Source: Chryseobacterium aahli
GTDB lineage: Bacteria; Bacteroidota; Bacteroidia; Flavobacteriales; Weeksellaceae
Direction of reading: 5' to 3'
Assembly (NCBI RefSeq): GCF_022699665.1
Contig: NZ_JALDNB010000007.1
Coordinates: 231,960-295,959 of the forward strand
DNA length: 64,000 nucleotides
Shown here: in pieces, positions 28,096 through 37,277 of the stretch
Position numbering within the stretch: the stretch's first letter is position 1
How the letters are laid out: each line of letters opens with the position of its first letter
Made by a program: the position numbers and the translations under genes
The notes under the pieces: generated by a model
What the model was told of the DNA's origin: nothing
The model's input: only the letters and a program-made list of their open reading frames with translations
The model's database searches: none

Positions 28096-28452
28096 GTGAA
28101 ATACACACAGTTTTTATTAATTATTTTTTGTTTGGGAATTTTCTTGATTCCTAAAGATAATTTTTATACTCTGACTTCACAGGAAAACTGTTGCAACACA
28201 GAATCAAACACTCATAGCTGTTGCGAAAAAGATGATGACAGTCACGATAAAAAAGACGGGGAATCTTCATGCAACGACGATTGTTGTTCTCTTTGTATGA
28301 CATGCCATAATTTCGTAGAAAATCTTTCTGCAAAAACCTTATTTTTCAATCACACCCCTTTTAAAACAGATAAAAGTTTAGAATTTCAATATTCTGATCC
28401 TCATATTTCAGATAGTTTAAAAGACATTTGGCAACCGCCTAAACTAGGTTAA
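28096..28452 (+). CDS. Small exported Cys-rich protein of a metal-transport cluster
   Basis: 118 aa with a GTG start. N-terminal hydrophobic segment (MKYTQFLLIIFCLGIFLIP). The central part holds clustered Cys/His: ENCCNTESNTHSCCEKDDDSH, then SCNDDCCSLCMTCHNF. The C-terminus ends SLKDIWQPPKLG. It resembles small Bacteroidota proteins (DUF6660/HYC_CC_PP-like, from memory) that precede copper-type TonB receptors; this family call is tentative. It lies 64 bp before the HMA-TonB receptor gene and probably shares its transcript. Confidence 0.7.
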   Translation: MKYTQFLLIIFCLGIFLIPKDNFYTLTSQENCCNTESNTHSCCEKDDDSHDKKDGESSCNDDCCSLCMTCHNFVENLSAKTLFFNHTPFKTDKSLEFQYSDPHISDSLKDIWQPPKLG

Positions 28453-28516
28453 TTACATCCAAATTATTCATTAAAATCTTAATGAATCGTTTTTTAATTA
28501 ATCTAAATTTTAAACA

Positions 28517-31210
28517 ATGAAATTATATACTACCAAGGTAATCCTTGGCCTATTCCTCTTATTTACACAATTTATCTTTGCTCAAAACCTTCATAAAAGC
28601 AAGTTTCAGGTAAAAGGGAACTGCGAGATGTGTAAAGAAAGAATTGAATCTATATCTCTGAAAGCAGGAGCAACTGCAGCCCGATATTCAATTGATTCAC
28701 AAACGCTCACATTAGAAACATCTGACAATATTTCATCTGAAGATATTCTTAAAAAAGTAGCAGAAGCCGGACATGACAACGAGAAGTTCAAAGCCTCTGA
28801 CGAAACTTATCAGAAACTTCCAGGATGTTGTCATTACGAAAGAGAAACTCAAACAGAAAAAAATTCAACAGCAGAAAACCATAATCATTCAAAAGATGAA
28901 AATGAGTTTTTCGTAAAGGGAAACTGCGAATCTTGTAAAGCCCGAATTGAAAAAGCAGCAAAATCAGCAGGAGCAAAATCAGCGGACTGGAATGCAGAAA
29001 AACAAACTGTAACTTTAGATTTTGATTCCTCAAAAACCTCAGCAGACCAGATTTTAAAAAAAATTGCTGAAGTAGGTCATGATAACGAAAAATACAAAAC
29101 GACTGAGGACGTTTACAAAAAACTTCCGGGATGTTGTTTATATGACCGTGAAACAGCATTTGGAGAAGCGAATGCAAATGTACATTCTGACCAGCCTAAT
29201 AAAGCCGAGAATTCAGAAAAGCAAGACCAGTCTGATCCTACACATCAACACGAAACAAATGCAAAAAACATTGAAGAAGTAAAGGTATCAGCATCGAAAG
29301 CTGCAACTTCTATCAATAAAAAAGAAGCAGGCTTGGTTTTTAATATTAATTCTAAAGAACTACTAAAAGCAGCGTGTTGTAATTTATCAGAAAGTTTTGA
29401 AACCAATGCAACTGTTGATGTTTCGTTCAGCAATGCTGTGACAGGAACAAAGCAGTTAAAAATGCTAGGTTTAGATCAAAAATACACAAGCTTAACGAAA
29501 GAGCTTTTACCTGAAATCAGAGGTTTGGCATCTGCTTATGGATTAAATTTCATTCCCGGAAGATGGATTGAAAGTATTCAACTTACTAAAGGCGGAAGTA
29601 CCGTAACGAGCGGTTACGAAAGTATCACAGGACAAATTAATACCGAACTCATCAAGCATTCTGAAAAATCTGAGACTTCTTTAAATTTATTTTCTGATTT
29701 TAACGGAAGAGCTGAAGCGAATATTACCCATGTGGAACCAATTGATGATCATTGGACGCAAACTTTTCTACTTCACGGAAACGGTACGTTTGGAGATACA
29801 GATATGAATGATGACGGCTTCCTTGACCGACCAAAAGGAACACAGTTGAATGCAGCTTATTTATTGAATTTTAATGATTTAGAACACTCAGGTTTTGGTT
29901 CGCATTTCGGAATTAATTTCGTGAAAGATGAAAGAACTGCAGGACAAATCGGTTTCGATAAAAAACTTCCGCAAGACAAACAAAGTGCCTACGGAGTTGG
30001 GATTGATATTTCAAGATTTCAGGTTTGGAATAAGACAGGGTATGTTTTTAAAGGAAAACCTTACCAAAGTTTGGGCTGGATGAATCAGTATGTTTATCAT
30101 CAGCAGGACAGCTTTTTTGGACTGAGAAATTATTCCGGACAGCAGCATACGTATTATTCAAATTTAATTTTTGAAAGCATCATTGGAAATACCAACCATA
30201 AGTACAAAACCGGAGCGAGTTTCATGTACGATACATACAATGAAGACTATCTGATAAACAATTTTAAAAGAAACGAAGTCGTTCCCGGAATTTTTGCAGA
30301 ATATACTTTAACAGGTTTAAAATATACTTTGGTTGCCGGTGCAAGAGCAGACTTTCATAATTTGGCAGGAACTCAGTTTACGCCGAGATTAAATTTTAAA
30401 TATGATTTCACTCCGCAAACTATTTTAAGATTATCTGCCGGACGAGGTTTCAGAACTGCTTCAGTTTTTGCGGAAAATCAACAGTATTTTGCATCCAACA
30501 GAAACATTCAGATTCTTCAAAATGGTGGAGACATTTATGGTTTGAAACCGGAAATTGCCTGGAATTTTGGGGCAAGTCTGCAACAAGAATTCAAGCTATT
30601 GGGAAGAAAATCTACTTTGATGGTTGATTTTTTCAGAACAGATTTCCAAGATCAAGTTTTGGTTGACTTAGACCGTTCGCCTCAACAGTTGACTTTCTAT
30701 AATTTAGAAGGAAAATCTTTTGCAAACTCATTTCAAACGCAATGGGATTTTACTCCTTTCAAAAATTTTGAAGTGAGGCTGGCTTACAAATACTATGATG
30801 TGCAGGCTGATTACATCGATGGACGAAGAGATATTCCTTTTATGGCGAAGCACAGAGGTTTTGTGAATTTAGCATACGCCACCAATAAAACCACAAAAGG
30901 TGGATTCTGGAGTTTTGATACTACTTTAAATGTTGTCGGAAAACAAAGACTTCCAAATACAGCAAGCAATCCGGCTGAATTTCAAATTCCGACTTACTCA
31001 GAATCTTATGCAGTTGTGAATGCACAGGTTTCAAGAAATTTCAACCAGAAAATCAGAGCATATGTAGGCAGTGAAAACCTGACTTCTTACTACCAAAAAA
31101 ATGCGATTGTAGATTTCAGAAACCCTTTCGGAAATTATTTTGATGGCGGAATGGTGTATGCTCCGATTATGAAAGCAAATTTTTACGTCGGATTGGATGT
31201 GAGTTTTTAA
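28517..31210 (+). CDS. TonB-dependent receptor with two N-terminal HMA domains
   Basis: 897 aa. Signal peptide (1-23), HMA domain 1 (about 27-105; GNCEMC at 34-39), HMA domain 2 (about 129-208; GNCESC at 135-140), each closed by a LPGCC motif (101-105, 204-208). A His-rich linker (THQHET) leads to the plug (about 250-400, containing KAACCNLSESFETN and GSTVTSGYESITGQIN) and a barrel to the C-terminus. HMA domains bind Cu or Zn with CxxC, so this receptor probably imports or handles a soft metal or metallophore at the outer membrane. The usual carboxypeptidase-like domain is replaced by the HMA pair. Last gene of the metal cluster. Confidence 0.9.
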   Translation: MKLYTTKVILGLFLLFTQFIFAQNLHKSKFQVKGNCEMCKERIESISLKAGATAARYSIDSQTLTLETSDNISSEDILKKVAEAGHDNEKFKASDETYQKLPGCCHYERETQTEKNSTAENHNHSKDENEFFVKGNCESCKARIEKAAKSAGAKSADWNAEKQTVTLDFDSSKTSADQILKKIAEVGHDNEKYKTTEDVYKKLPGCCLYDRETAFGEANANVHSDQPNKAENSEKQDQSDPTHQHETNAKNIEEVKVSASKAATSINKKEAGLVFNINSKELLKAACCNLSESFETNATVDVSFSNAVTGTKQLKMLGLDQKYTSLTKELLPEIRGLASAYGLNFIPGRWIESIQLTKGGSTVTSGYESITGQINTELIKHSEKSETSLNLFSDFNGRAEANITHVEPIDDHWTQTFLLHGNGTFGDTDMNDDGFLDRPKGTQLNAAYLLNFNDLEHSGFGSHFGINFVKDERTAGQIGFDKKLPQDKQSAYGVGIDISRFQVWNKTGYVFKGKPYQSLGWMNQYVYHQQDSFFGLRNYSGQQHTYYSNLIFESIIGNTNHKYKTGASFMYDTYNEDYLINNFKRNEVVPGIFAEYTLTGLKYTLVAGARADFHNLAGTQFTPRLNFKYDFTPQTILRLSAGRGFRTASVFAENQQYFASNRNIQILQNGGDIYGLKPEIAWNFGASLQQEFKLLGRKSTLMVDFFRTDFQDQVLVDLDRSPQQLTFYNLEGKSFANSFQTQWDFTPFKNFEVRLAYKYYDVQADYIDGRRDIPFMAKHRGFVNLAYATNKTTKGGFWSFDTTLNVVGKQRLPNTASNPAEFQIPTYSESYAVVNAQVSRNFNQKIRAYVGSENLTSYYQKNAIVDFRNPFGNYFDGGMVYAPIMKANFYVGLDVSF

Positions 31211-31270
31211 GATAAATTAGATTCCCTAATGATATTTTTGTAAAGTGAAGTCCATCAATCATTATAAAAT

Positions 31271-31299
31271 AAAAAAACCGGATTTTATCCGGTTTTTTT
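31271..31299. terminator. Bidirectional terminator
   Basis: Stem AAAAAAACCGGAT / ATCCGGTTTTTTT with a 3-nt loop, between the convergent HMA-receptor and metalloprotease genes. Confidence 0.9.
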
Positions 31300-31319
31300 A
31301 TTTTGATACTAAAGCTTTT

Positions 31320-34300
31320 CTATTTTTTAATAAGCTTAGTATTGTATGTTGTAACTGTATCAGTAATTGTAATTACATACATCCCTTTTAATAATGAAGC
31401 AACATTAATTCTATTTCCTTCAAGATTACCTTGTAATACTAATCTACCTTCTGCACTATAAATTTTATAATCAGCTTTACCTTTTAGATTTTTTACTTCT
31501 ACAAAAGTATCGGCTGGGTTTGGATAAATCTGGATTTCTGATTTATTACCAGCATTATTTTCATTAGTTGATAAAGCTTCTGATATTTTCACAGTAAAAT
31601 CTCTGAATCCACCAGTGGAAATTACACCACCTCCCTGCACAGGGACAGAAGAAACTCCACAAGGACCTGTTGCAGCATTAAAGAATGTGCTTGCAACCCT
31701 CATTCTCAAGGTTTTACCCCCTGAATATGATGTAGTAGGAACTGTAAAAGTTATAGTTCCATCATGGAAGCTCAGCTGATTCGGTACATTAAAAATCGGC
31801 ACAGCGCTATGTGATCCTACTTTTTCTGAAGTTTCAAAAACTCCGTTTCTGTTGTAATCGATCCAGATTTCCAAAAAGTCACTATACGTTCCTAAATCAT
31901 GTCCTAGGTTTCTGAATGTTGCCGTATACTGAGTTCCTTTCGTTAGATTAACAATCTTCGTCGCATCTTCACTAAAGTCCAAGTATGTTTTTGCAGCATT
32001 TAGCAGATTACCTGAAAAATAAGCAAGGTTAGACAAATTAAGCTGTATCAATCCACTATAATATGCTGCGTTCAGATTATTTCCCCCTGTACTCATCAAA
32101 CAATAGTCTACTCCTGTTGTTAAACCCTTCGTTTTAAAAGTATAATTTGACGAAAATGCTCCGGGTACAGAGTTTACAACAGCCGCAACCTGTGCTTCAT
32201 AATTTGATTCATCTTCAAGACCACTAAGTAAAACAGAGCTCGTTGTACTTGTAGAATTAGCCCAATTTGTTTGTCCTACTTTTCTATAATTGATTGAGTA
32301 TGTTGCACCAGGTATACTATTCCATGATAATCTGGCAGTAGTTTTTAAGATTTCAGAATTTAAAGCTGAGACCCCCGTAGGTGCTGCCGTAGTAGAAGTA
32401 GGCGCAGTTCCTACATTGATTTGTGGAGATACTGAATAAAATACATTCCCAATTGCAGTAATTCTAAGCTTAATTGCCCCCATTAAACTTGAAGGCATTT
32501 GTGCAGTATAGCTACCATTATTTGGAGTTGAAGCTACTAATTCTGTCCAAGTTGCTCCATTTACAAGATCTGTTGTATATTCGATTTTTACATTAGATAC
32601 ATTATAAGGAGCAGTATTTGTATTAGCCACATCCCATGTTATGGTATTGGATGCATTATTATATAGTACTGAAGAAGAGGTAAGGCCACTAAGTTTAAAT
32701 GGCCCGTCATTACCCACCGTAACTGTAGTTTCTAGTGATGAAAGCATCGGTCTTAACATATTTTCATCTCTTACAGTAACTGCATAGTTTAAAACTCTAG
32801 GAACATATGAAACAGTTTCCCATGTTGATTTGTTGGTAAGCGTACCAGCCATTACGAGGGGCAAACTCGGAAAGTATCTTCTTCCACTTGTTGTTCCAAA
32901 GAAAGATCTTGCGATAGATCCTTCTGTATTGTACCCCCAGCCACTGTCACCAGAAATAGAGGCAAGATTACCTACACTATTGTATTGCTCCCAATTATAT
33001 TTTATAACATCGCCCTGAGCATCAGTTGCAGATGCATCTAAAAAATATGCCGTTCCTTTAGGAATGGTGTATGCAGTAAGTGGTGAAATAGCAGGTGCTG
33101 TATTGGTTGTGATTGTTTCTGATGTACCACAATTTGGTTTTGCATCTAAACTATTAAGAATCTGATTGATTGATGAATAATGAAAATATGCGTCAGAATT
33201 TAGTTGAACGTTATCTTGAGTGATTCCTGCATACCCCATGATTGTGGTACCTCCCCCGGGTTCAACATTTACTCCGGAACCTTCTGTAGCATGTGAGAAC
33301 GTATGATTTCCTCCTAGTTGGTGCCCCATTTCATGAGCTACATAGTCGATATCAAAAAGATCTCCTGTTGGATTTGTACTTTGAGTAAATCCAGATCCTT
33401 TAGCCAACGAATTATTATTCGCAGGATTTACACAAGTAGAGCCGATTGATCCTGCGTTACCATTACCTCCCGCAGCGTTGAATACGTGCCCCATATCATA
33501 ATTGCCATTTCCAACTTGAGATGTTAATGTCTGCTGAAGATTTAAGTTTAAATTTCCCGTGTAAGGATCTGCCGCCGGATCCGTGTATATAAGGTTAGGA
33601 AGATCCTGAATTATTGCTCTAATCCCGAATTCTTTCTCAAAAACACCATTTACACGTGTCATGGTAGCATTCATCTGAATTACCGTATTCACAATTCCTC
33701 CAGAAGGATCAAATTTTTTCGTATATTCTCCTGTAGTTGATAATGCCAACCTATATGTTCTGTATTTTGTGATAGGAGCCCTACTGGTAATTGCTACGTT
33801 AGAAAGATTTTTTTTTCCGTTGTTTTCTAGAAACTTAATATCTTTAATGTTTTTTTCTTCCGTAGTACATTCAAATCCGTTATCGCTAGCCGTTCTTTTG
33901 GTTTTATAAAACACACCGTAAGTCTGTTTATCTGTCGTGATCGGCTCTAAAAACTGAAATATACCATCTTTAATAATCATTGATTGTATTTCTGTAGGAG
34001 CTGTACTAAATCTTACATACTTAGAAGGATCATCAACACCCACACCCACATATGAGCCCAGATGGTACCTTTCTGCCATCGATTTTTCAACAACTGGATC
34101 ACTGTAAACAGCAAACTTTTCTATTTTGCCTTCGACAGTAGGTAAAGAAACAATAACTGGCTTTGCTCCATTTCCTGTTTCTACAGCATCTTTTAATATA
34201 TTTCTCAATGAAGACAAATCTACTTTGTAGGAGTATTTGACTTCTACTTCTTTACGTATTTCAGAAATTTTCTGCGAAGCAGGCACCCATCTTTGTGCAT

Positions 34301-34355
34301 TAACAGATGCAAAACCTGCAGCCAAAGCACAAACTAATAAAATTCTTTTTTTCAT
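31320..34355 (-). CDS. Secreted reprolysin-like metalloprotease with T9SS sorting domain
   Basis: 1011 aa. Signal peptide (MKKRILLVCALAAGFASVNAQ), propeptide, then a metzincin domain with the zinc site HEMGHQLGGNH (about 341-351) and a Met-turn candidate (TTIMGYAG). C-terminal to it are beta domains, one fibronectin III-like (PTGVSALNSEILKTTARLSW) and one GEVED-like (WIDYNRNGVFETSEKVG). The last 75 residues (IQIYPNPADTFVEVKN to YNTKLIKK) are a type A T9SS sorting domain, so the enzyme is released or attached at the cell surface through the type IX system. A TACTTTTG box on the minus strand (34412-34405) is a plausible promoter. Confidence 0.92.
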   Translation of the reverse strand: MKKRILLVCALAAGFASVNAQRWVPASQKISEIRKEVEVKYSYKVDLSSLRNILKDAVETGNGAKPVIVSLPTVEGKIEKFAVYSDPVVEKSMAERYHLGSYVGVGVDDPSKYVRFSTAPTEIQSMIIKDGIFQFLEPITTDKQTYGVFYKTKRTASDNGFECTTEEKNIKDIKFLENNGKKNLSNVAITSRAPITKYRTYRLALSTTGEYTKKFDPSGGIVNTVIQMNATMTRVNGVFEKEFGIRAIIQDLPNLIYTDPAADPYTGNLNLNLQQTLTSQVGNGNYDMGHVFNAAGGNGNAGSIGSTCVNPANNNSLAKGSGFTQSTNPTGDLFDIDYVAHEMGHQLGGNHTFSHATEGSGVNVEPGGGTTIMGYAGITQDNVQLNSDAYFHYSSINQILNSLDAKPNCGTSETITTNTAPAISPLTAYTIPKGTAYFLDASATDAQGDVIKYNWEQYNSVGNLASISGDSGWGYNTEGSIARSFFGTTSGRRYFPSLPLVMAGTLTNKSTWETVSYVPRVLNYAVTVRDENMLRPMLSSLETTVTVGNDGPFKLSGLTSSSVLYNNASNTITWDVANTNTAPYNVSNVKIEYTTDLVNGATWTELVASTPNNGSYTAQMPSSLMGAIKLRITAIGNVFYSVSPQINVGTAPTSTTAAPTGVSALNSEILKTTARLSWNSIPGATYSINYRKVGQTNWANSTSTTSSVLLSGLEDESNYEAQVAAVVNSVPGAFSSNYTFKTKGLTTGVDYCLMSTGGNNLNAAYYSGLIQLNLSNLAYFSGNLLNAAKTYLDFSEDATKIVNLTKGTQYTATFRNLGHDLGTYSDFLEIWIDYNRNGVFETSEKVGSHSAVPIFNVPNQLSFHDGTITFTVPTTSYSGGKTLRMRVASTFFNAATGPCGVSSVPVQGGGVISTGGFRDFTVKISEALSTNENNAGNKSEIQIYPNPADTFVEVKNLKGKADYKIYSAEGRLVLQGNLEGNRINVASLLKGMYVITITDTVTTYNTKLIKK

Positions 34356-34404
34356 AAAAATTTATTTGAATCTTTAATAATAATATCGCACATATGCAAT
34401 ATTA

Positions 34405-34412
34405 CAAAAGTA
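34405..34412 (-). promoter_or_regulatory. -7 box of the metalloprotease gene
   Basis: Minus strand TACTTTTG about 50 nt upstream of the ATG at 34355. The rest of 34413-34580 is very AT-rich with no other signal that I can support. Confidence 0.45.
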
Positions 34413-34587
34413 AAAATAAATTACTAAATATAATATATATTTAGATTTAATTAAATTTAAAGGGTACAAAATATAAATTTGCAGTATCAAATAAATCAAA
34501 ACTCTCATAAAAACAAACAAATCTGATATCAATAATTTAATCTTATCACATCATGCTTTTTTTGTACCTTTCAGTTAAAGAAAATGT

Positions 34588-35460
34588 ATGGTTTTGAAGA
34601 ACTTATTTTTTGAGGACGATTATAAAAAATTGGGTTTTGAACATTTCTCTCAAAATAATTTTGAAAGCGTAGAACGTCTAAAATCACAACCTTACATCAA
34701 AGTTTTGTATTTGCCCGCAGGATATGAGCTTACCGTAGATTTTAATCATTACAAAACAGAATCTCCAAGTCTTTTTTTCATTACTTATCAGCTTCTAGAT
34801 ATCAAAAAAGGAAATGCAGACGAGGCATCTCTTATTTATTATAACAGAGATTTTTATTGTATTCAAATTCATGATAAAGAAGTTGCGTGTGACGGATTGC
34901 TTTTTCACAATGTATTCGAAAATCCAAAAGTTGAACTGAGTGATTCTGAAAACCACATCATCAAGAATTTATTTGAAAACATTAAAGATGAGCTTGAGTC
35001 TAAAGATTCTTCCTCTGAAGAAATGATAAGAACGTATCTGAAACAAATTATTATTCGTGCCACCAGAAAATGGAAAGTTCAAAATATAGAAACCGAAAAT
35101 CTAAAGATCAACCACCAGGAACTTGAAGTTTTCAGGGACTTCAGCCGTTACCTGGAAATTCATTACAGAGAAAAGCATAACGTCTCAGATTATGCAGAAA
35201 TGCTTCATGTTGCACCCAAAACACTGAGCCACAAGTTTAAAAATCTTAATCTGGATTCTCCCAATCAATATATCATCAACAGAATTCTGTTGGAAGCAAA
35301 AAGGCTTCTTTTCTATACAGACAAAACAGTGAAAGAAATCGGCTATGATTTAGGTTACGAAGATCCCGCCTATTTCAACAGGCTTTTCACCCAAAAAGTA
35401 GGAAGCACTCCAATCAATTTCAAGAAAAATTATTCGTCGGGAAAAAAGTACAATATTTAA
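34588..35460 (+). CDS. AraC family transcriptional regulator
   Basis: 290 aa. The N-terminal half (about 1-150) is a cupin-like sensor region; the C-terminal 95 residues hold the two helix-turn-helix motifs (VSDYAEMLHVAPKTLSHKFKNL and VKEIGYDLGYEDPAYFNRLFTQKVGSTPINFKK). It regulates genes in response to an unknown signal. The neighbouring osmC gene downstream has its own -7 box and is a possible target. Confidence 0.9.
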   Translation: MVLKNLFFEDDYKKLGFEHFSQNNFESVERLKSQPYIKVLYLPAGYELTVDFNHYKTESPSLFFITYQLLDIKKGNADEASLIYYNRDFYCIQIHDKEVACDGLLFHNVFENPKVELSDSENHIIKNLFENIKDELESKDSSSEEMIRTYLKQIIIRATRKWKVQNIETENLKINHQELEVFRDFSRYLEIHYREKHNVSDYAEMLHVAPKTLSHKFKNLNLDSPNQYIINRILLEAKRLLFYTDKTVKEIGYDLGYEDPAYFNRLFTQKVGSTPINFKKNYSSGKKYNI

Positions 35461-35496
35461 TGCTTTAAATCTATTTATTGAAGAACTTATACTCCA

Positions 35497-35504
35497 TATC
35501 TTTG
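35497..35504 (+). promoter_or_regulatory. -7 box of the osmC-like gene
   Basis: TATCTTTG, with TTG 16 nt upstream (35478-35480), 48 nt before the ATG. Confidence 0.5.
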
Positions 35505-35552
35505 TATCATCAAAAAGCAATTAATATTTAACATTAAAAAATTCAAAACATT

Positions 35553-35969
35553 ATGAAACGTAACGCAACAGCCGTTTGGAACGGAACCGTAAAAGAAGGA
35601 AAAGGTCATTTAACTACTCAAAGCACAACGCTTAACCAAACTCAATATTCTTTCAGCAGCCGTTTTGAAGATGGTGTAGGAACAAATCCTGAAGAATTAT
35701 TAGCAGCAGCACACGCAGGATGCTTTACCATGAAATTGAGCGCAGAACTTTCTCAAGCCGGTTTCACACCCGAAGAACTGACGACAAAATCAGTAATCAC
35801 ATTAGACCCAAGCATCGGAAAAATCACAAAGTCTGAATTGACTTTAACTGCAAAAGTTCCTGGAATTTCTGAAGAAGACTTTCAAAAATATGCAAAAATT
35901 GCAGAAGAAGGTTGCCCGGTAAGCGCAGCTTTCAATTTTGAAATTACTTTGAATGCAACTTTGGCTTAA
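35553..35969 (+). CDS. OsmC/OhrA-type peroxiredoxin family protein
   Basis: 138 aa, full length. The two redox cysteines are in AHAGCFTM (about 57) and EEGCPVS (about 122), and the [15 protein letters not shown] block is typical of OsmC. It reduces organic hydroperoxides in the cytoplasm. Monocistronic, followed by a terminator; the AraC gene lies upstream. Confidence 0.93.
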   Translation: MKRNATAVWNGTVKEGKGHLTTQSTTLNQTQYSFSSRFEDGVGTNPEELLAAAHAGCFTMKLSAELSQAGFTPEELTTKSVITLDPSIGKITKSELTLTAKVPGISEEDFQKYAKIAEEGCPVSAAFNFEITLNATLA

Positions 35970-36000
35970 GTTTTAGATAAACTAACCCGATTACAATATG

Positions 36001-36036
36001 AAGTCTGAAGATAATTGAATCTCAGACTTTATTTTT
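36001..36036 (+). terminator. Terminator after the osmC-like gene
   Basis: Stem AAGTCTGA (36001-36008) / TCAGACTT (36022-36029), then a T-rich tract. Confidence 0.75.
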
Positions 36037-36043
36037 AGAATCG

Positions 36044-36063
36044 AATATACCGATTGGTATATT
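36044..36063. promoter_or_regulatory. Candidate TetR operator
   Basis: A 20-bp perfect inverted repeat, AATATACC-GATT-GGTATATT, ends 5 bp upstream of the -7 box TATATTTG (36069-36076) that precedes the TetR gene. The position between -33 and -7 suits a repressor site for autoregulation. Confidence 0.65.
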
Positions 36064-36068
36064 TTTAT

Positions 36069-36076
36069 TATATTTG
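36069..36076 (+). promoter_or_regulatory. -7 box of the tetR-thioesterase unit
   Basis: TATATTTG, 17 nt before the ATG at 36094 and adjacent to the palindrome at 36044-36063. Confidence 0.6.
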
Positions 36077-36093
36077 CACATCATTTTGTATAA

Positions 36094-36699
36094 ATGTCTA
36101 AAGCAGAAAAGACAAAACAGTTCATCATCGAGAAAACGGCAGCCCTGTTCAACAGCAAGGGTTACACAAGAACGTCGTTATCTGACATTTCTGAGGCAAC
36201 AGGTTTGACTAAAGGCAGCATTTACGGAAATTTCGAGAACAGAGATGAATTGGCAATAGAGGTTTATAAATTTAACTCTGGGCTTCTTGGGAAAAATTTA
36301 TTGAGGTCTTTTGGCGACGAATTTCCTACTTTACTTGATAAACTCTATGCATTTGTTGCTTTTTACCGAAAAAATTGGCATTTTGTTTTCGCGAATGGAG
36401 GTTGCCCAATTATGAATGCGGCAACAGAATCTGATGATACTTTCCCAAATCTTAAAAAACAAGTTGCCATTTCTTTTGAAAACTGGAAGAAAACCGTATC
36501 TAAAATCATTTTAAAAGGACAAGAAAGCGGGGAATTTAGTAAAAAAATTAATTCTGAAGAATATGCATCACTCTTCATCATGCTGATTGAAGGCGGAATT
36601 CTGCTATCAAAAACTACAGATGATGAAAAATACCTCAATCTTGCGTTAGATAGAGTAATATCAATCATCGATCGGGAAATAAAACAAACTCCATTATAA
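36094..36699 (+). CDS. TetR/AcrR family regulator
   Basis: 201 aa. The N-terminal helix-turn-helix (YTRTSLSDISEATGLTKGS then IYGNFENRDEL, about 25-54) is typical. The C-terminal ligand domain contains GCPIMNAATESDD. It is usually a repressor released by a small molecule. The palindrome in its own promoter and the thioesterase gene 9 bp downstream suggest control of both. Confidence 0.92.
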   Translation: MSKAEKTKQFIIEKTAALFNSKGYTRTSLSDISEATGLTKGSIYGNFENRDELAIEVYKFNSGLLGKNLLRSFGDEFPTLLDKLYAFVAFYRKNWHFVFANGGCPIMNAATESDDTFPNLKKQVAISFENWKKTVSKIILKGQESGEFSKKINSEEYASLFIMLIEGGILLSKTTDDEKYLNLALDRVISIIDREIKQTPL

Positions 36700-36708
36700 A
36701 ATACTGTT

Positions 36709-37134
36709 ATGGATAAACTTGCAAAACTACAGGCATTCATCGGGAAAGAATTTACAGAATCCCCTTCTCCGTTTATGCGTTGGCTAAATCCTATAGTGCT
36801 TTCTGCAGAAGAAGGAAAGATAGAATTTCAATATACGGTAAGACCAGAATGGCTGAATCCTATGGGAAATCTTCATGGTGGAGTAACTGCAGCAATTATG
36901 GATGATATTATTGGCGCAACCATGTTTTCTTTAAATGAAAAATCATTTATCACTACCATAAATAATGCGATAGATTATTTCTCGACAGCAAAAGAAAACG
37001 ACCGTATCATTGCGGAAACTAAAGTCATCAAAAGAGGAAAACAATTTGTAAATGCACAATGTGAAATCTGGAACGAAGATAAAACACGCTTAATTGCAAG
37101 GGGAACTTCTAATTTATTTAAAATCAATAATTAA
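36709..37134 (+). CDS. PaaI-family hotdog thioesterase
   Basis: 141 aa, the length of a single hotdog domain. The block NPMGNLHGGVTAAIMDDIIGATMF carries the catalytic HGG followed by an Asp, as in PaaI/YdiI-type acyl-CoA thioesterases. It hydrolyses acyl- or aryl-CoA thioesters in the cytoplasm. Probably co-transcribed with the TetR regulator; the FabF-like gene 144 bp downstream may be functionally linked through acyl-thioester metabolism. Confidence 0.87.
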   Translation: MDKLAKLQAFIGKEFTESPSPFMRWLNPIVLSAEEGKIEFQYTVRPEWLNPMGNLHGGVTAAIMDDIIGATMFSLNEKSFITTINNAIDYFSTAKENDRIIAETKVIKRGKQFVNAQCEIWNEDKTRLIARGTSNLFKINN

Positions 37135-37277
37135 ACATAAAATCGGCAAAATATTTAGGCACAGTTTTGATGCTATTATTTGACCTTTAAAAAAATATAT
37201 TTATTTATGAAATCGGCAAGAGTTTTAAGAACAAAAATGACGTCATAAATATTAAAAAACAACAGTAAAATCTATAT

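Noticed and set aside
37145..37175. Possible sigma-54 promoter (GGCACAGTTTTGATGC) before fabF
   Set aside because: The GG to GC distance is 12 instead of the required 10, so it does not fit the -24/-12 consensus.
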